Shown one piece after another: positions 1 through 6,952 of a stretch of DNA of 7,373 nucleotides. Each line of letters starts with the position of its first letter. Position 1 is the stretch's first letter. Below the pieces are notes generated by a model, which saw nothing but the letters and a program-made list of their open reading frames with translations, ran no database searches and was not told where the DNA came from. A program made the translations under genes and the position numbers. This DNA is from Planctomycetaceae bacterium (GTDB lineage: Bacteria; Planctomycetota; Planctomycetia; Planctomycetales; Planctomycetaceae). Location: positions 7,454-14,826 of the forward strand of contig JAESQE010000214.1 of assembly GCA_016765335.1 (NCBI GenBank), given 5' to 3'.

Positions 1-1919
1 CTCTGATATTCCACCATATATTCGGATTCAGAAAAATCTTCTTTAGTGCCTACTTCCTGCAATAGCTGATGCAAATGGAATAGTTTTTCCTGCATCTCAT
101 TCCTGTCTGCAAAGACTGCCGCTAACGGAGCTATTTTCAACTGAAACGAGACTGTCTCTGTCTCTTTCTGAAGATCAACATTCATTTCTTTTGGAGGAAG
201 AATAAGATCCATTAACAACTTCTTTTCGGAAGAACGCATCATCGAAGAATGCATAAACCCCAGAAGAAACCGAAACCCACTTAAAGTAATCCGGCCATTT
301 CCATGTCCATCATCAGTATAAGTTCTTTGAATGACATCTAATTGCATCATCCACTCGCTGGAAAACATGTAACTGCTTTCCACTTTTGACGCAGCTACTT
401 CTTTAGAGATAATTTCGACCTGTGAATTATCGAAAACTTCAGGTTTTTCAAGTAGAATCTGTAATATTTGCTGGGTCGTTTCCCTTTGCTGGTAATTGGC
501 TACAAGCTGGGGGAGCAGGCAAGAAAACGTCTGTCTAATATGCGAAGCAACTTCGAATCTTGCGTGCAACAATTGCAGGCAACGCTCAGCGTCTCCCTGC
601 TCTGCTGTAAAGTAAATCGCTCCGCTCAATAGGCTTGAGGCATACTCTCTCAGGTCTTGTGCCTGAAGTAATCGTATATGGCCATCAATCGTTTCTGAGG
701 GATTGTACACGAATGCGTCAATGTGACCACTCGCCTTGAGCCACTCCCAGTTGTCCGGATCGCGATTGATGAATCCCAGTTGTGGGCGAGACGTGGCTTC
801 GAGAAATAGCTCAAGAACATCAGCGTGTTCTTTGAGATATGCTTTTGCTTCAGGCCAGTGTTTACTTTTCGGACCTTTACTCAGCCCATCATTGATCTCC
901 TTCCACTCTTTTCTGTAAGTCGCATCTCGCTCTAAAGGAGGTGGGACCAGCATGACGATACCCTGACGATAAAGCGGCCAGGCTCGTTCGTTTTCTGGGA
1001 TGGCGCGGCTTTTGTTGTCGAATTGTTGTATTAAATCGTATTTGATTGTTGGCTCGGCAAGCATGAAGCGAGCTGCCAGGGTGGTCCATGTAACGAGTAT
1101 GATCGCGAAGAACGCAGCAGTTGATTGCCACGTTCTTCTCCAGGTGTGCCAAGCCAGCGAGCGTTTTCTGATCGAGGCTCTTCGAATCAACTTTGCAGAG
1201 ATTTTGGGGCAGCCGAACGATGCAATTAATTCCTCGGCTGAGCTGCCTTGTGCTAACCCGTCGGTAAAGTGTGCGAATAATTCCTGTGCAGTCTCTGATT
1301 TTTCGGCAGGCCAAAGACGTGTGCGTTTGACGACATCGAGAACAACATGAACCACATTTTCAGGAAGATCGCTTGCCAGAAATATTTCTGGTGATTTGGT
1401 CTGCTGGATCATTTTTCCAATCGCAATGGCATCGCTGTACCGGGAGGCCAAATCATCATCAGTCCGCCCAGCTTGAAGCTGCGATTGAAACCCGCGGCAA
1501 ATGCAATTCAGCACAGCAGCCTTTTGCCTGCGTGATTGATCAACAATTGCAGTAATTGTAGACCACAAATTATCCGGCAAATTAAATTCAAAAACCCAGC
1601 TTGCAGTTCGCGTTTTACGAATGAGCGATGTGATGTTTTTTGTGTCGTTGAGCTGTTCCAGCAACTGCGATTCAGTACGCCCCGCTTGTAGTTGCATCTT
1701 GCATGATAAGACAAGTTGCCGAGTGGCTTGGGACCGCAAACGCCTGGGCAACGGTTTTAAGATAACTTGCATCGCGTTTACAACGGTGCTGGGAATTTCT
1801 GAAGTATCCAGCATGTCCAGCAAAGTCAGCGGCCCGGTGATTCGCCCGCGTAACAATTGTGAGACCGGCGTTGCGAATGCTTTTTTCCAACCGGAAGAGG
1901 TAGAAGCTGCTTGATTCAT
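1..1919 (-). CDS. Large membrane protein with three HAAS-like repeats, PadR operon partner (3' end off window)
   Basis: An open frame of 639 codons runs without a stop from ATG at 1919-1917 to the window edge, so the C-terminus is missing. Its start overlaps the padR stop by ATGA, which fixes the start and implies translational coupling. Residues about 37-250 hold three helical units of about 70 residues, each with a GxT/GxS-type motif (QLQAGRT at 76-82, QLQAGRT at 147-153, GLAQGSS at 221-227) followed by a leucine-bearing helix. The third is best preserved, with ELIASFG and AKLIRRA, as in the HAAS domains that accompany PadR regulators. A basic stretch (RKRSLAWHTWRR, 251-262) precedes a single hydrophobic segment at about 264-286, so the repeats should be cytoplasmic and residues from about 290 outside. 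The outer part has AWPLYR at 313-318 and mostly helical-looking sequence; I recognise no enzyme there. The function is unknown. Shorter frames overlapping it on both strands are shadows. Confidence 0.88.
   Translation of the reverse strand, partial: MNQAASTSSGWKKAFATPVSQLLRGRITGPLTLLDMLDTSEIPSTVVNAMQVILKPLPRRLRSQATRQLVLSCKMQLQAGRTESQLLEQLNDTKNITSLIRKTRTASWVFEFNLPDNLWSTITAIVDQSRRQKAAVLNCICRGFQSQLQAGRTDDDLASRYSDAIAIGKMIQQTKSPEIFLASDLPENVVHVVLDVVKRTRLWPAEKSETAQELFAHFTDGLAQGSSAEELIASFGCPKISAKLIRRASIRKRSLAWHTWRRTWQSTAAFFAIILVTWTTLAARFMLAEPTIKYDLIQQFDNKSRAIPENERAWPLYRQGIVMLVPPPLERDATYRKEWKEINDGLSKGPKSKHWPEAKAYLKEHADVLELFLEATSRPQLGFINRDPDNWEWLKASGHIDAFVYNPSETIDGHIRLLQAQDLREYASSLLSGAIYFTAEQGDAERCLQLLHARFEVASHIRQTFSCLLPQLVANYQQRETTQQILQILLEKPEVFDNSQVEIISKEVAASKVESSYMFSSEWMMQLDVIQRTYTDDGHGNGRITLSGFRFLLGFMHSSMMRSSEKKLLMDLILPPKEMNVDLQKETETVSFQLKIAPLAAVFADRNEMQEKLFHLHQLLQEVGTKEDFSESEYMVEYQ
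1170..1811 (-). other. Three tandem HAAS-like protein repeats (about 71-74 residue period)
   Basis: Within the large membrane protein, units lie at about 1811-1611, 1598-1395 and 1379-1170. The shared pattern is an LP near the start, a helix, then QLQAGRT(E/D)xxL or its equivalent, then a short helix ending in I-x-x-(L/M)-I. The motif starts are 71 and 74 residues apart. Units 1 and 2 both encode QLQAGRT but with four of seven codons synonymously different, so the likeness is kept at the protein level and is not a recent DNA duplication. Unit 3 most resembles the canonical PadR-associated form. The HAAS assignment is from memory of the motif and is not checked by profile. Confidence 0.6.
1916..1919 (-). 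other. ATGA stop/start overlap joining padR and the membrane protein
   Basis: The padR TGA (1918-1916) shares bases with the ATG (1919-1917) of the next gene. No separate strong ribosome site is obvious, so the second gene is probably translated by re-initiation and kept in fixed ratio to PadR. Confidence 0.85.
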
Positions 1920-2278
1920 GCGACACCGCCTTCCAGCTTCGGACCAGATTTCGGCAGGATCTCCAGGCTTTGCATCGCAGTTGCTACTGCTTGCCACTGC
2001 GCCGTGTCATGAGCCAAACGCTTTTTCCCCTTGGCGGTCAGTGAATAATATTTTCGCTTGCGGCCGTTGTCAGCTTCAGCCCAGCGCGGCTTGATCAGCT
2101 TTTGAGCTTCCAGATTATAAAGCAACGGGTACAGCGTGGATTGCCCCATGCCGAGCACTCCGTCGGTTCGCTGCGACAAAGCTTCGACCAACTCATAACC
2201 GTACTTCTCGCCATCCTCCAATAACTTCAAGACAGCAATCGGACCCGCTCCACGCATCAGTTCCCGCTCAACTCGCAT
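1916..2278 (-). CDS. PadR-family transcriptional regulator
   Basis: This is a small winged-helix repressor-type regulator of 120 residues, the usual size for the short PadR subfamily. The N-terminal MRVERELMRGAGPIAVLKLL is helix 1. YGYELVEALSQR (about 26-37) and GMGQSTLYPLLYNLEAQKLI (43-62) form the recognition region, with the PadR hallmark STLYPLLxxLE. The wing follows, with RKRKYYSLTAKGKKRL at about 73-88. I chose ATG at 2278 because AGGAG lies 7 nt upstream. An in-frame GTG at 2326 lies just next to the predicted -10 and would be upstream of the expected transcript start. The stop overlaps the next gene's ATG. The promoter carries inverted repeats, so self-repression is likely. The inducer is unknown. 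PadR proteins of this type often control a partner gene in the same operon, here the HAAS-repeat membrane protein. Confidence 0.93.
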   Translation of the reverse strand: MRVERELMRGAGPIAVLKLLEDGEKYGYELVEALSQRTDGVLGMGQSTLYPLLYNLEAQKLIKPRWAEADNGRKRKYYSLTAKGKKRLAHDTAQWQAVATAMQSLEILPKSGPKLEGGVA

Positions 2279-2285
2279 AACGATT

Positions 2286-2290
2286 CTCCT
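2286..2290 (-). promoter_or_regulatory. Shine-Dalgarno AGGAG of padR
   Basis: Read leftwards, AGGAG is followed by AATCGTT and then ATG at 2278. The 7-nt spacing is ideal and decides the padR start over the upstream GTG at 2326. Confidence 0.85.
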
Positions 2291-2316
2291 GGTTTGTTTC
2301 TTTTGCTTAGCACTGC

Positions 2317-2329
2317 TATGTACCACATA
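2317..2329. promoter_or_regulatory. Second, overlapping inverted repeat at the padR start site
   Basis: TATGT (2317-2321) and ACATA (2325-2329) form a perfect 5-bp dyad with a 3-bp spacer, sharing ATA with the larger repeat next to it. It lies over the expected transcription start, so it may be a second PadR half-site pair or a weaker site for cooperative binding. Confidence 0.45.
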
Positions 2330-2347
2330 CTATGCTACACATAGTAT
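2327..2347. promoter_or_regulatory. Probable PadR operator, 8-bp perfect inverted repeat
   Basis: The arms ATACTATG (2327-2334) and CATAGTAT (2340-2347) are exact reverse complements with a 5-bp spacer. The repeat covers the -10 and most of the spacer of the padR promoter, so bound protein would block RNA polymerase. PadR dimers are known to bind dyad sites with ATGT/ACAT-like cores. Direct binding here is inferred. Confidence 0.72.
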
Positions 2348-2355
2348 CAAGTCAA
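2327..2355 (-). promoter_or_regulatory. Sigma70-type promoter of the padR operon
   Basis: On the minus strand, -35 TTGACT (2355-2350) and -10 TAGTAT (2332-2327) are separated by exactly 17 bp. Transcription should start near 2320, giving a leader of about 42 nt before the ATG at 2278. The spacer and -10 are covered by an inverted repeat, as expected of a repressible promoter. This is inferred from consensus only. Confidence 0.75.
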
Positions 2356-2460
2356 GAGGAATTCAAAGCTTGGCAATGGTATGGCGATTCGAGCAAAAGT
2401 TATACCAAGCATTAATTGAGCTTGGCCTGATAGCGATCAGTGCGAGATGTCGTGCTCCGT

Positions 2461-2501
2461 AAAAGAAACAAGGCGTGACCGACTACACTGTCGATCACGC
2501 C
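2461..2501 (-). terminator. Terminator-like hairpin with T-rich tail, facing left
   Basis: GGCGTGA (2472-2478) pairs with TCACGCC (2495-2501), and inside it CGAC (2480-2483) pairs with GTCG (2490-2493) around a 6-nt loop. On the minus strand the stem is followed by TTGTTTCTTTT (2471-2461). It could end a short transcript that begins between 2500 and 2700, or read-through from the helicase gene. The tail is interrupted, so it is weaker than the one at 2701-2737. Confidence 0.5.
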
Positions 2502-2510
2502 ATGTTCTAA

Positions 2511-2548
2511 ATCACGAGGAAAGTGCGGGCCAACGCCTGCCTCGTGAT
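2511..2548. other. Two-tier stem-loop, possible structured RNA element
   Basis: ATCACGAG (2511-2518) pairs exactly with CTCGTGAT (2541-2548). An inner stem, GCGGGC (2525-2530) with GCCTGC (2535-2540), has one wobble pair and a CAAC loop; the 6 nt GAAAGT bulge lies on one side. There is no T-tract on either side, so this is not a terminator. It sits 9 bp from the hairpin at 2472-2501, and the pair may be parts of one folded RNA. Confidence 0.4.
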
Positions 2549-2601
2549 GGTTTACTACAAAGCACATGCTGTGCCAATCGCATTATTGTTCTCAGGGGAT
2601 T

Positions 2602-2632
2602 CCGTAACACGTACTATACCAAGGAGTTACGG
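2602..2632. other. Stem-loop CCGTAAC/GTTACGG
   Basis: CCGTAAC (2602-2608) and GTTACGG (2626-2632) form a 7-bp perfect stem around a 17-nt loop. No T-tract follows on either strand. It is part of the stem-loop cluster between the helicase and padR. Confidence 0.35.
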
Positions 2633-2700
2633 GATATTTCGCACCCTGGGGTCATTCCGGTATATTTGCAGTGTGTGTTAAAGTGATACACAGTTTCATT

Positions 2701-2737
2701 TTAAAAAAGAGCAGCGTGTATTGCTCTGATACACGCT
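2701..2737 (-). terminator. Rho-independent terminator of the helicase gene
   Basis: AGCGTGTAT (2713-2721) and ATACACGCT (2729-2737) form a perfect 9-bp stem with a 7-nt loop. On the minus strand the stem is followed by GCTC and then six T (complement of 2703-2708). It lies about 130 nt past the helicase stop, with nothing coding between, so it most likely ends that transcript and separates it from the padR operon. Confidence 0.8.
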
Positions 2738-2866
2738 CAGTTCTCAACATAGAACTACCGGTCCGAATCGCCAGTTTTGAAGTTGCACGCTTTTTGTAGC
2801 TTAGGGAGCCTCTATTAATTCAAAAGACATGGCGAGAGGAGGGTAGGTATTATTGTCTGCCTTGAA

Positions 2867-4870
2867 TTATCGAGCTGGATTGTTGGGAGCTGCGGGGTTG
2901 GAAACATTTTGGGGATCATTTTCGTGATCGCCTCGCATTTCGAAGAGAAAACGGGACGGAACTGTTTTCTGCGATCTGCCCCATTTCTTTCGCGTTTCTG
3001 CAAAAGTCATCGTCAACGATTCCTGAGCACGAGTCACTCCGACATAAGCCAGGCGGCGTTCTTCTTCGATCTCTTTTTCAGTTGCCTCCACCGAACGCTT
3101 ATGAGGCAGCAAACCTTCTTCCATTCCCACTAAATACACACGCGGAAATTCCAGTCCCTTAGCACTGTGAATCGTTAGCAGTTTGACCGCATTTTGCTCC
3201 AGTTCTTTTTTTGTGCCATCACCAAATTCGTTACGATCATTGAGTGCAATTTCATCCAGGAATTCTTGCAGTTTGGGTTGCCTGGCTCTGCGAGAGTAAT
3301 CGTCAAGAGATGCAATTAATTGCTCGACAGATTCACGGCGAATTTGCTGTTGAGCCGGCTGACTATAAAGCTTCTCAATTTCTCGCATATAATGGAGTTC
3401 ATCAATCAACTTGCGAAGCTTATCTGCCAGCGAACCGGTTCCTTCTGAAAACTGCTTTCGCCAGGCAATCAGCTTGTGCCCAAAGTGATCAACAGCTGCT
3501 TTGGCCTTGGCTGCGAGTTTGCCTTTGCTCGCTGCCCGCTCGGCTGCTTCGAAAAAGGGAACACCTTCGCTGACAGCTCGTGTCATAATATGTTCGATGG
3601 TTGTTGTACCAATTCCGCGGGCAGGAGTATTGATGATTCTTAGCAGCGATGTTTCATCTTTGGGGTAAGCAATAATTCGTATGTACGCAATGAGATCGCG
3701 AATTTCTTTTCGGTCGAAAAATGATTGACTTCCCAAAATGACATACGGCAGTTTGCGTCTGCGAAGTTCTGATTCAAACGCTCGGGGTTGCTCGTTGGTG
3801 CGAAACAAAATTGCAAAATCGTTCGGTTGCTTGTCTCGCTGGTTGATCAGATAATTGATTTCCATCACGACACGTTCTGCTTCGAGAGTTTCATCAGGGA
3901 ACTTCTCGTATCGAACCGGCTCAATCCCTTTTTTGGTTGACCGCAATACCTTTCGATGACGCTCTTTGTTGAAACCAACCAGACGATTTGCAACAGCTAG
4001 AATTTCTTCGGTGCAACGATAATTGTCTTCCAGTCGCACAATTTTTGCTTCCGGATAATGTTGTTGAAACGAGAGAATGTGCTTAACTTCTGCCCCTCGC
4101 CAACCGTAAATCGATTGATCATCATCGCCCACAACACACAAATTTTGATGAGGTTCGACCAGCGCCTGGATGACACGGAACTGTAACTGGTTCGTGTCTT
4201 GATATTCGTCAATTTGCACGAAATCGAAATTGTCCTGCTGACGCCGCAGTGCATCGGGGTGCTGGGCAAACAGCTGATCGGTGAGCAAAAGAGGATCGTC
4301 AAAATCGACGCTATTTCTAGAGCGAAGCTGATCGCAGTACTTGCGATAGGCCATTGATGCAAGAAACTCCCGGTCATCTTCCGCATGGTCCCCGGCATCC
4401 CCCGGGCGGATTGATGCTGACTTCCAGCGGCTGATAATTCCGAGTAAATCCCCCGGTTTCAAGGCAGCTTCCTGGACACGAATTTTGCGTAGAACTTCTC
4501 TTGCAATCGATTCTTGATCTCCTCGATCAATAATCGTGAAATTCTTTCGGTATCCTAAAGCTTCAATTTCCTGACGAAGGATCTTCACGCACAGAGCATG
4601 AAAAGTCGAAATCTGAGGTTTCGACTTCATTCGCTTTCCGGACATGCTTCGCAAACGCTCGGCCATTTCCTTTGAAGCTTTATTGGTAAACGTGACCGAT
4701 AAAATCCGTTCGGGTGTGACTCCCCCAGCAATCATCAGTGCCATGCGTGTGGTGATTACGCGAGTTTTGCCCGTGCCTGCTCCGGCAAGCACCAGCATCG
4801 GTCCACTTTTGGTGGTCGCTGCGTCTCTTTGAGACGGGTTCAAGGAATCTACAAGCTGTCTGGGATTCAT
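2867..4870 (-). CDS. Superfamily 1 DNA helicase, Rep/UvrD/PcrA type
   Basis: ATP-dependent 3'-to-5' DNA helicase that acts in replication restart or repair. The 667-residue chain has the full motif set: Q-motif LNPSQRDAA near 11, Walker A GAGTGKT at about 30-36, Ia TFTNKASKEMAERL (60-73), DEYQDTN (221-227), GDDDQSIYGWRGA (248-260), LEDNYRC (280-286), HSAKGLEFPRVY (568-579), and EEERRLAYVGVTRAQ (602-616). Length and the ending PSRFLFEM match E. coli Rep more than UvrD; the C-terminal Tudor-like tail of UvrD/PcrA is absent and replaced by a short Asn/Pro-rich tail. I chose ATG at 4870 over an in-frame TTG at 4876; neither has a clear ribosome site. It stands apart from the kinase by 203 bp and probably has its own promoter. 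Rep-like is my reading; a symbol is withheld because this phylum's members are not cleanly divided. Confidence 0.95.
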   Translation of the reverse strand: MNPRQLVDSLNPSQRDAATTKSGPMLVLAGAGTGKTRVITTRMALMIAGGVTPERILSVTFTNKASKEMAERLRSMSGKRMKSKPQISTFHALCVKILRQEIEALGYRKNFTIIDRGDQESIAREVLRKIRVQEAALKPGDLLGIISRWKSASIRPGDAGDHAEDDREFLASMAYRKYCDQLRSRNSVDFDDPLLLTDQLFAQHPDALRRQQDNFDFVQIDEYQDTNQLQFRVIQALVEPHQNLCVVGDDDQSIYGWRGAEVKHILSFQQHYPEAKIVRLEDNYRCTEEILAVANRLVGFNKERHRKVLRSTKKGIEPVRYEKFPDETLEAERVVMEINYLINQRDKQPNDFAILFRTNEQPRAFESELRRRKLPYVILGSQSFFDRKEIRDLIAYIRIIAYPKDETSLLRIINTPARGIGTTTIEHIMTRAVSEGVPFFEAAERAASKGKLAAKAKAAVDHFGHKLIAWRKQFSEGTGSLADKLRKLIDELHYMREIEKLYSQPAQQQIRRESVEQLIASLDDYSRRARQPKLQEFLDEIALNDRNEFGDGTKKELEQNAVKLLTIHSAKGLEFPRVYLVGMEEGLLPHKRSVEATEKEIEEERRLAYVGVTRAQESLTMTFAETRKKWGRSQKTVPSRFLFEMRGDHENDPQNVSNPAAPNNPAR

Positions 4871-5073
4871 AATCAATCTATTAAAACTGAAAGACGAGAA
4901 CGTGTTTTGTCTCAGTGTGATGAAAACTAAGCGATGAAAACTAACTGGGCTGCGTCATAAGAAACTCAGACATCAGACAGCAAGATTAATGAAGCCTAAA
5001 TAACGATGATACTGAGATTTGCAACTGAACCGGCCTGGGCCTTGCGAACCTTTTGCTATCTGCTGAAAAGGGA
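4871..5073. other. Kinase-helicase intergenic gap
   Basis: The gap contains no credible gene. A short dyad, CCTTTT/AAAAGG (5049-5054 and 5066-5071), lies just after the kinase stop but lacks a T-tract. A weak promoter reading, TTGCTG then TATGAC with 18 bp between, is possible on the minus strand. The 12-bp tandem repeat described separately lies about 50 bp before the helicase start. Confidence 0.4.
4919..4944. repeat. 12-bp tandem direct repeat upstream of the helicase gene
   Basis: GATGAAAACTAA occurs twice, at 4919-4930 and 4933-4944, identical and 14 bp apart. It lies 49-74 bp upstream of the helicase ATG (minus-strand sense TTAGTTTTCATC). It may be a regulator binding site or replication slippage. 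Confidence 0.7.
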
Positions 5074-5946
5074 TTACCTCGACCGGGCAAATTGCTTGAA
5101 GGCTTCGGTCATTTCTGCTGCACTTTGCCAGCGATCATCGGGACGTTTCTCCAGGCCTTTCATGATGACCTGCACCATTTCCACGGGCAGGTCCGGTACA
5201 AATTCTCGGATATCTGCCGGTGCCCGATTCAAGTTTTTGATAATCGTCTGCATGTTTTTTCCTGGCGGATACGGGAGACGATTCACGCACATTTGATAGC
5301 AAGTCACCGCGTAGGAATAAACGTCAATTCGCTGATCGGTCCGCTGTCTTTTGACCAACTCGGGAGCCATATAGTCGGCTGTTCCGGTGCGGTTTCCTGG
5401 TGCGCAAAATGCAGGCGTATTGGGGACCACCAGACCGAAATCGATCAGTTTGATTTCCCCGGAAGTGTTTGTGAGTATATTTTTGGGGCATAGATCCCGA
5501 TGAATCCAGTTCTGCTCATGAAAATACTCAAGAGCTTCTCCCACCTGAATCATCCATTTCAGGCAATATTTCTTCATCGTTTCGTTTTGCAATTCAACAA
5601 ACTGAAGCAAGCTATACCCTTCGATATACTCCATCACAAGAAATGGTTCATCGTCGGTGCTCATGCCATATTCAAAAGTTTTGACAATATGCGGATGATC
5701 CAACGTGACCGCAACTTCTCCTTCCTGAGGCAGCGTGCCCGGGGGGAACTTAGCGACGATTTTACTGAGTTTTTCCGGATCGATAATTTTCAGTGCAACC
5801 ACTTGCTGTCCGTGGCGGTCATTGGCCTTCCAGACTTTCGACATCGTGCCCATGCCCATTGGCGAAACGAATTCGAAACGAGACTTCAAATCGATTCGAT
5901 TATCGGCAGGCTTATTTCGCCGAAATAGTTTTTTCAGGATTTCCAT
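5074..5946 (-). CDS. Soluble Hanks-type serine/threonine protein kinase
   Basis: A protein kinase of 290 residues, almost all catalytic domain, with no membrane segment or sensor domain. Seen: nucleotide loop GMGTMSKV at 31-38 (the third glycine is replaced by serine), the ATP-binding lysine in VVALK at 49-53, catalytic loop HRDLCPKN at 149-156, magnesium-binding DFG at 169-171, APE at 194-196, and DVYSYA at 208-213. The key Lys, Asp and Asn are all present, so activity is expected. I chose ATG at 5946 because AGGG lies 9 nt upstream; the in-frame ATG at 5955 has that AGGG directly against it. The first 20 residues are strongly basic (KKLFRRNK). It follows accD by 63 bp, so co-transcription is plausible. 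Its substrate is unknown. Confidence 0.93.
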   Translation of the reverse strand: MEILKKLFRRNKPADNRIDLKSRFEFVSPMGMGTMSKVWKANDRHGQQVVALKIIDPEKLSKIVAKFPPGTLPQEGEVAVTLDHPHIVKTFEYGMSTDDEPFLVMEYIEGYSLLQFVELQNETMKKYCLKWMIQVGEALEYFHEQNWIHRDLCPKNILTNTSGEIKLIDFGLVVPNTPAFCAPGNRTGTADYMAPELVKRQRTDQRIDVYSYAVTCYQMCVNRLPYPPGKNMQTIIKNLNRAPADIREFVPDLPVEMVQVIMKGLEKRPDDRWQSAAEMTEAFKQFARSR

Positions 5947-6009
5947 ATAATTCATCCCTGATGACCACAACAAGCAAGTCTGTTAACGGTGTATAATTAC
6001 AGTCAGGGC

Positions 6010-6888
6010 TTATTCCCGACCAGGCAGCTTGTGAGTCACTTTATTTTTGGGTGTGATTTCACAGTAATCAATAAAGTTTGCGATTTCTGAACGAAGGTCT
6101 GCTCGATTGATAATACGATCAATAAAACCGTGCTCCAACAGGAATTCACTGCTCTGTAAACCTTCAGGAAGTTCTTGCTTCACCGTGGCTGCAATAACTC
6201 GGGGGCCAGCAAAGCCGATCATGGCTTCCGGTTCTGCAACAACCAGATCACCCAGCGATGCAAAGCTGGCAGCCACTCCACCCATGGTAGGATTGGTCAA
6301 CACAGAAATATACAGCCCGCCGGCTTCGTGGTACTGCCCTAATGCAGCCGATACTTTTGCCATCTGCATTAAAGAAAGAATTCCTTCATGCATCCTCGCA
6401 CCCCCACCTGAACCGCTGACGATAATTAAGGGGAGTGAAAGTTCGGTCGCCTTTTCGATTGCACGTGTTAGTTTTTCACCCACGACCGAACCCATGCTGC
6501 CCATCACGAAAGCCGGATCGGTCACGCCTATAACCAGCGGGCGACCGCGTAAATACCCTCGACCGATGATGCAGGCATCAACCAGCCCTGTTTTTTTCTG
6601 TTCTGAAAGCAACCTTTCGGTATACGGTTTACTGTCGACAAAACCGAGCGGATCAACCGAACGCATTTCTGCGGACCACTCTTCAAAACTTCCCTCATCC
6701 AGAAGTTGTTCAATACGAACCGTCGAACTGATATAAAAATGATGATCGCATTCCGGGCAAAGCCCAAGCAACTTGTCTACCTGTTTGCGAAAAACTGTCG
6801 CTTCGCAACCTGGGCATTTCAACCACAATCCTTCGGGGACTCCGCGTTTAACGGGACGTTCGGAGTTACTGCTATCTTTATCAACCAT
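6010..6888 (-). CDS. accD: Acetyl-CoA carboxylase carboxyltransferase subunit beta
   Basis: AccD, with AccA, moves the carboxyl group from carboxybiotin to acetyl-CoA to make malonyl-CoA, the first committed step of fatty acid synthesis in the cytoplasm. The 292-residue chain has the N-terminal zinc ribbon (C25, C28, C44, C47; CPGC and CPEC), then the crotonase-like fold with [19 protein letters not shown] (about 160-178), [16 protein letters not shown] and [19 protein letters not shown], all close to E. coli AccD, which is 304 residues. I chose ATG at 6888, giving a normal distance to the zinc ribbon. A longer frame from ATG 7005 would add 39 residues and overlap the phosphatase gene by 53 nt. 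No strong ribosome site is visible for either. It follows the phosphatase-like gene by 64 bp. Confidence 0.96.
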   Translation of the reverse strand: MVDKDSSNSERPVKRGVPEGLWLKCPGCEATVFRKQVDKLLGLCPECDHHFYISSTVRIEQLLDEGSFEEWSAEMRSVDPLGFVDSKPYTERLLSEQKKTGLVDACIIGRGYLRGRPLVIGVTDPAFVMGSMGSVVGEKLTRAIEKATELSLPLIIVSGSGGGARMHEGILSLMQMAKVSAALGQYHEAGGLYISVLTNPTMGGVAASFASLGDLVVAEPEAMIGFAGPRVIAATVKQELPEGLQSSEFLLEHGFIDRIINRADLRSEIANFIDYCEITPKNKVTHKLPGRE

Positions 6889-6952
6889 ACTGGTGCCAAT
6901 ATCTCTTGCAATGCGTTTTCTGTATCTTGACTTCTTAAATTCACCGCAGCAT

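Larger units (their letters stand above)
2382..2773. repeat. 392-bp gene-free interval bounded by 10-bp inverted repeats
   Basis: TGGCGATTCG at 2382-2391 is the exact reverse complement of CGAATCGCCA at 2764-2773. Between them lie only stem-loops and no credible gene; a 79-codon frame on the plus strand (2447-2686) has no ribosome site or family likeness. The ends resemble short terminal inverted repeats, but I see no target-site duplication, so a miniature mobile element is only a possibility. Several further short dyads occur at the left end: CCAAGC/GCTTGG (2405-2410 and 2420-2425) and CTGAT/ATCAG (2427-2431 and 2436-2440). Confidence 0.35.

Noticed and set aside
889..1926. Frames of 60-141 codons on both strands in the left region
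   Set aside because: They are shadows of the 639-codon open frame, which runs through this region, overlaps padR by ATGA, and shows repeats and a membrane segment.
2279..2326. GTG at 2326 as padR start
   Set aside because: It lies between the -10 and the likely start of the mRNA, so it would hardly be transcribed, and it has no ribosome site, whereas the ATG at 2278 has AGGAG at 7 nt.
2511..2548. GAGGAAAGT-GCGGGC resembling the RNase P RNA P4 signature
   Set aside because: It has one mismatch, the bases are used by a local stem-loop, and the matching 3' element of RNase P RNA is absent nearby.
3997..4398. 133-codon minus-strand frame inside the helicase gene
   Set aside because: It is another frame of the helicase coding sequence, with no independent support.
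6107..6736. 209-codon open frame on the plus strand
   Set aside because: It lies antisense to the well-conserved accD and shows no family likeness or ribosome site; it is a shadow of accD.
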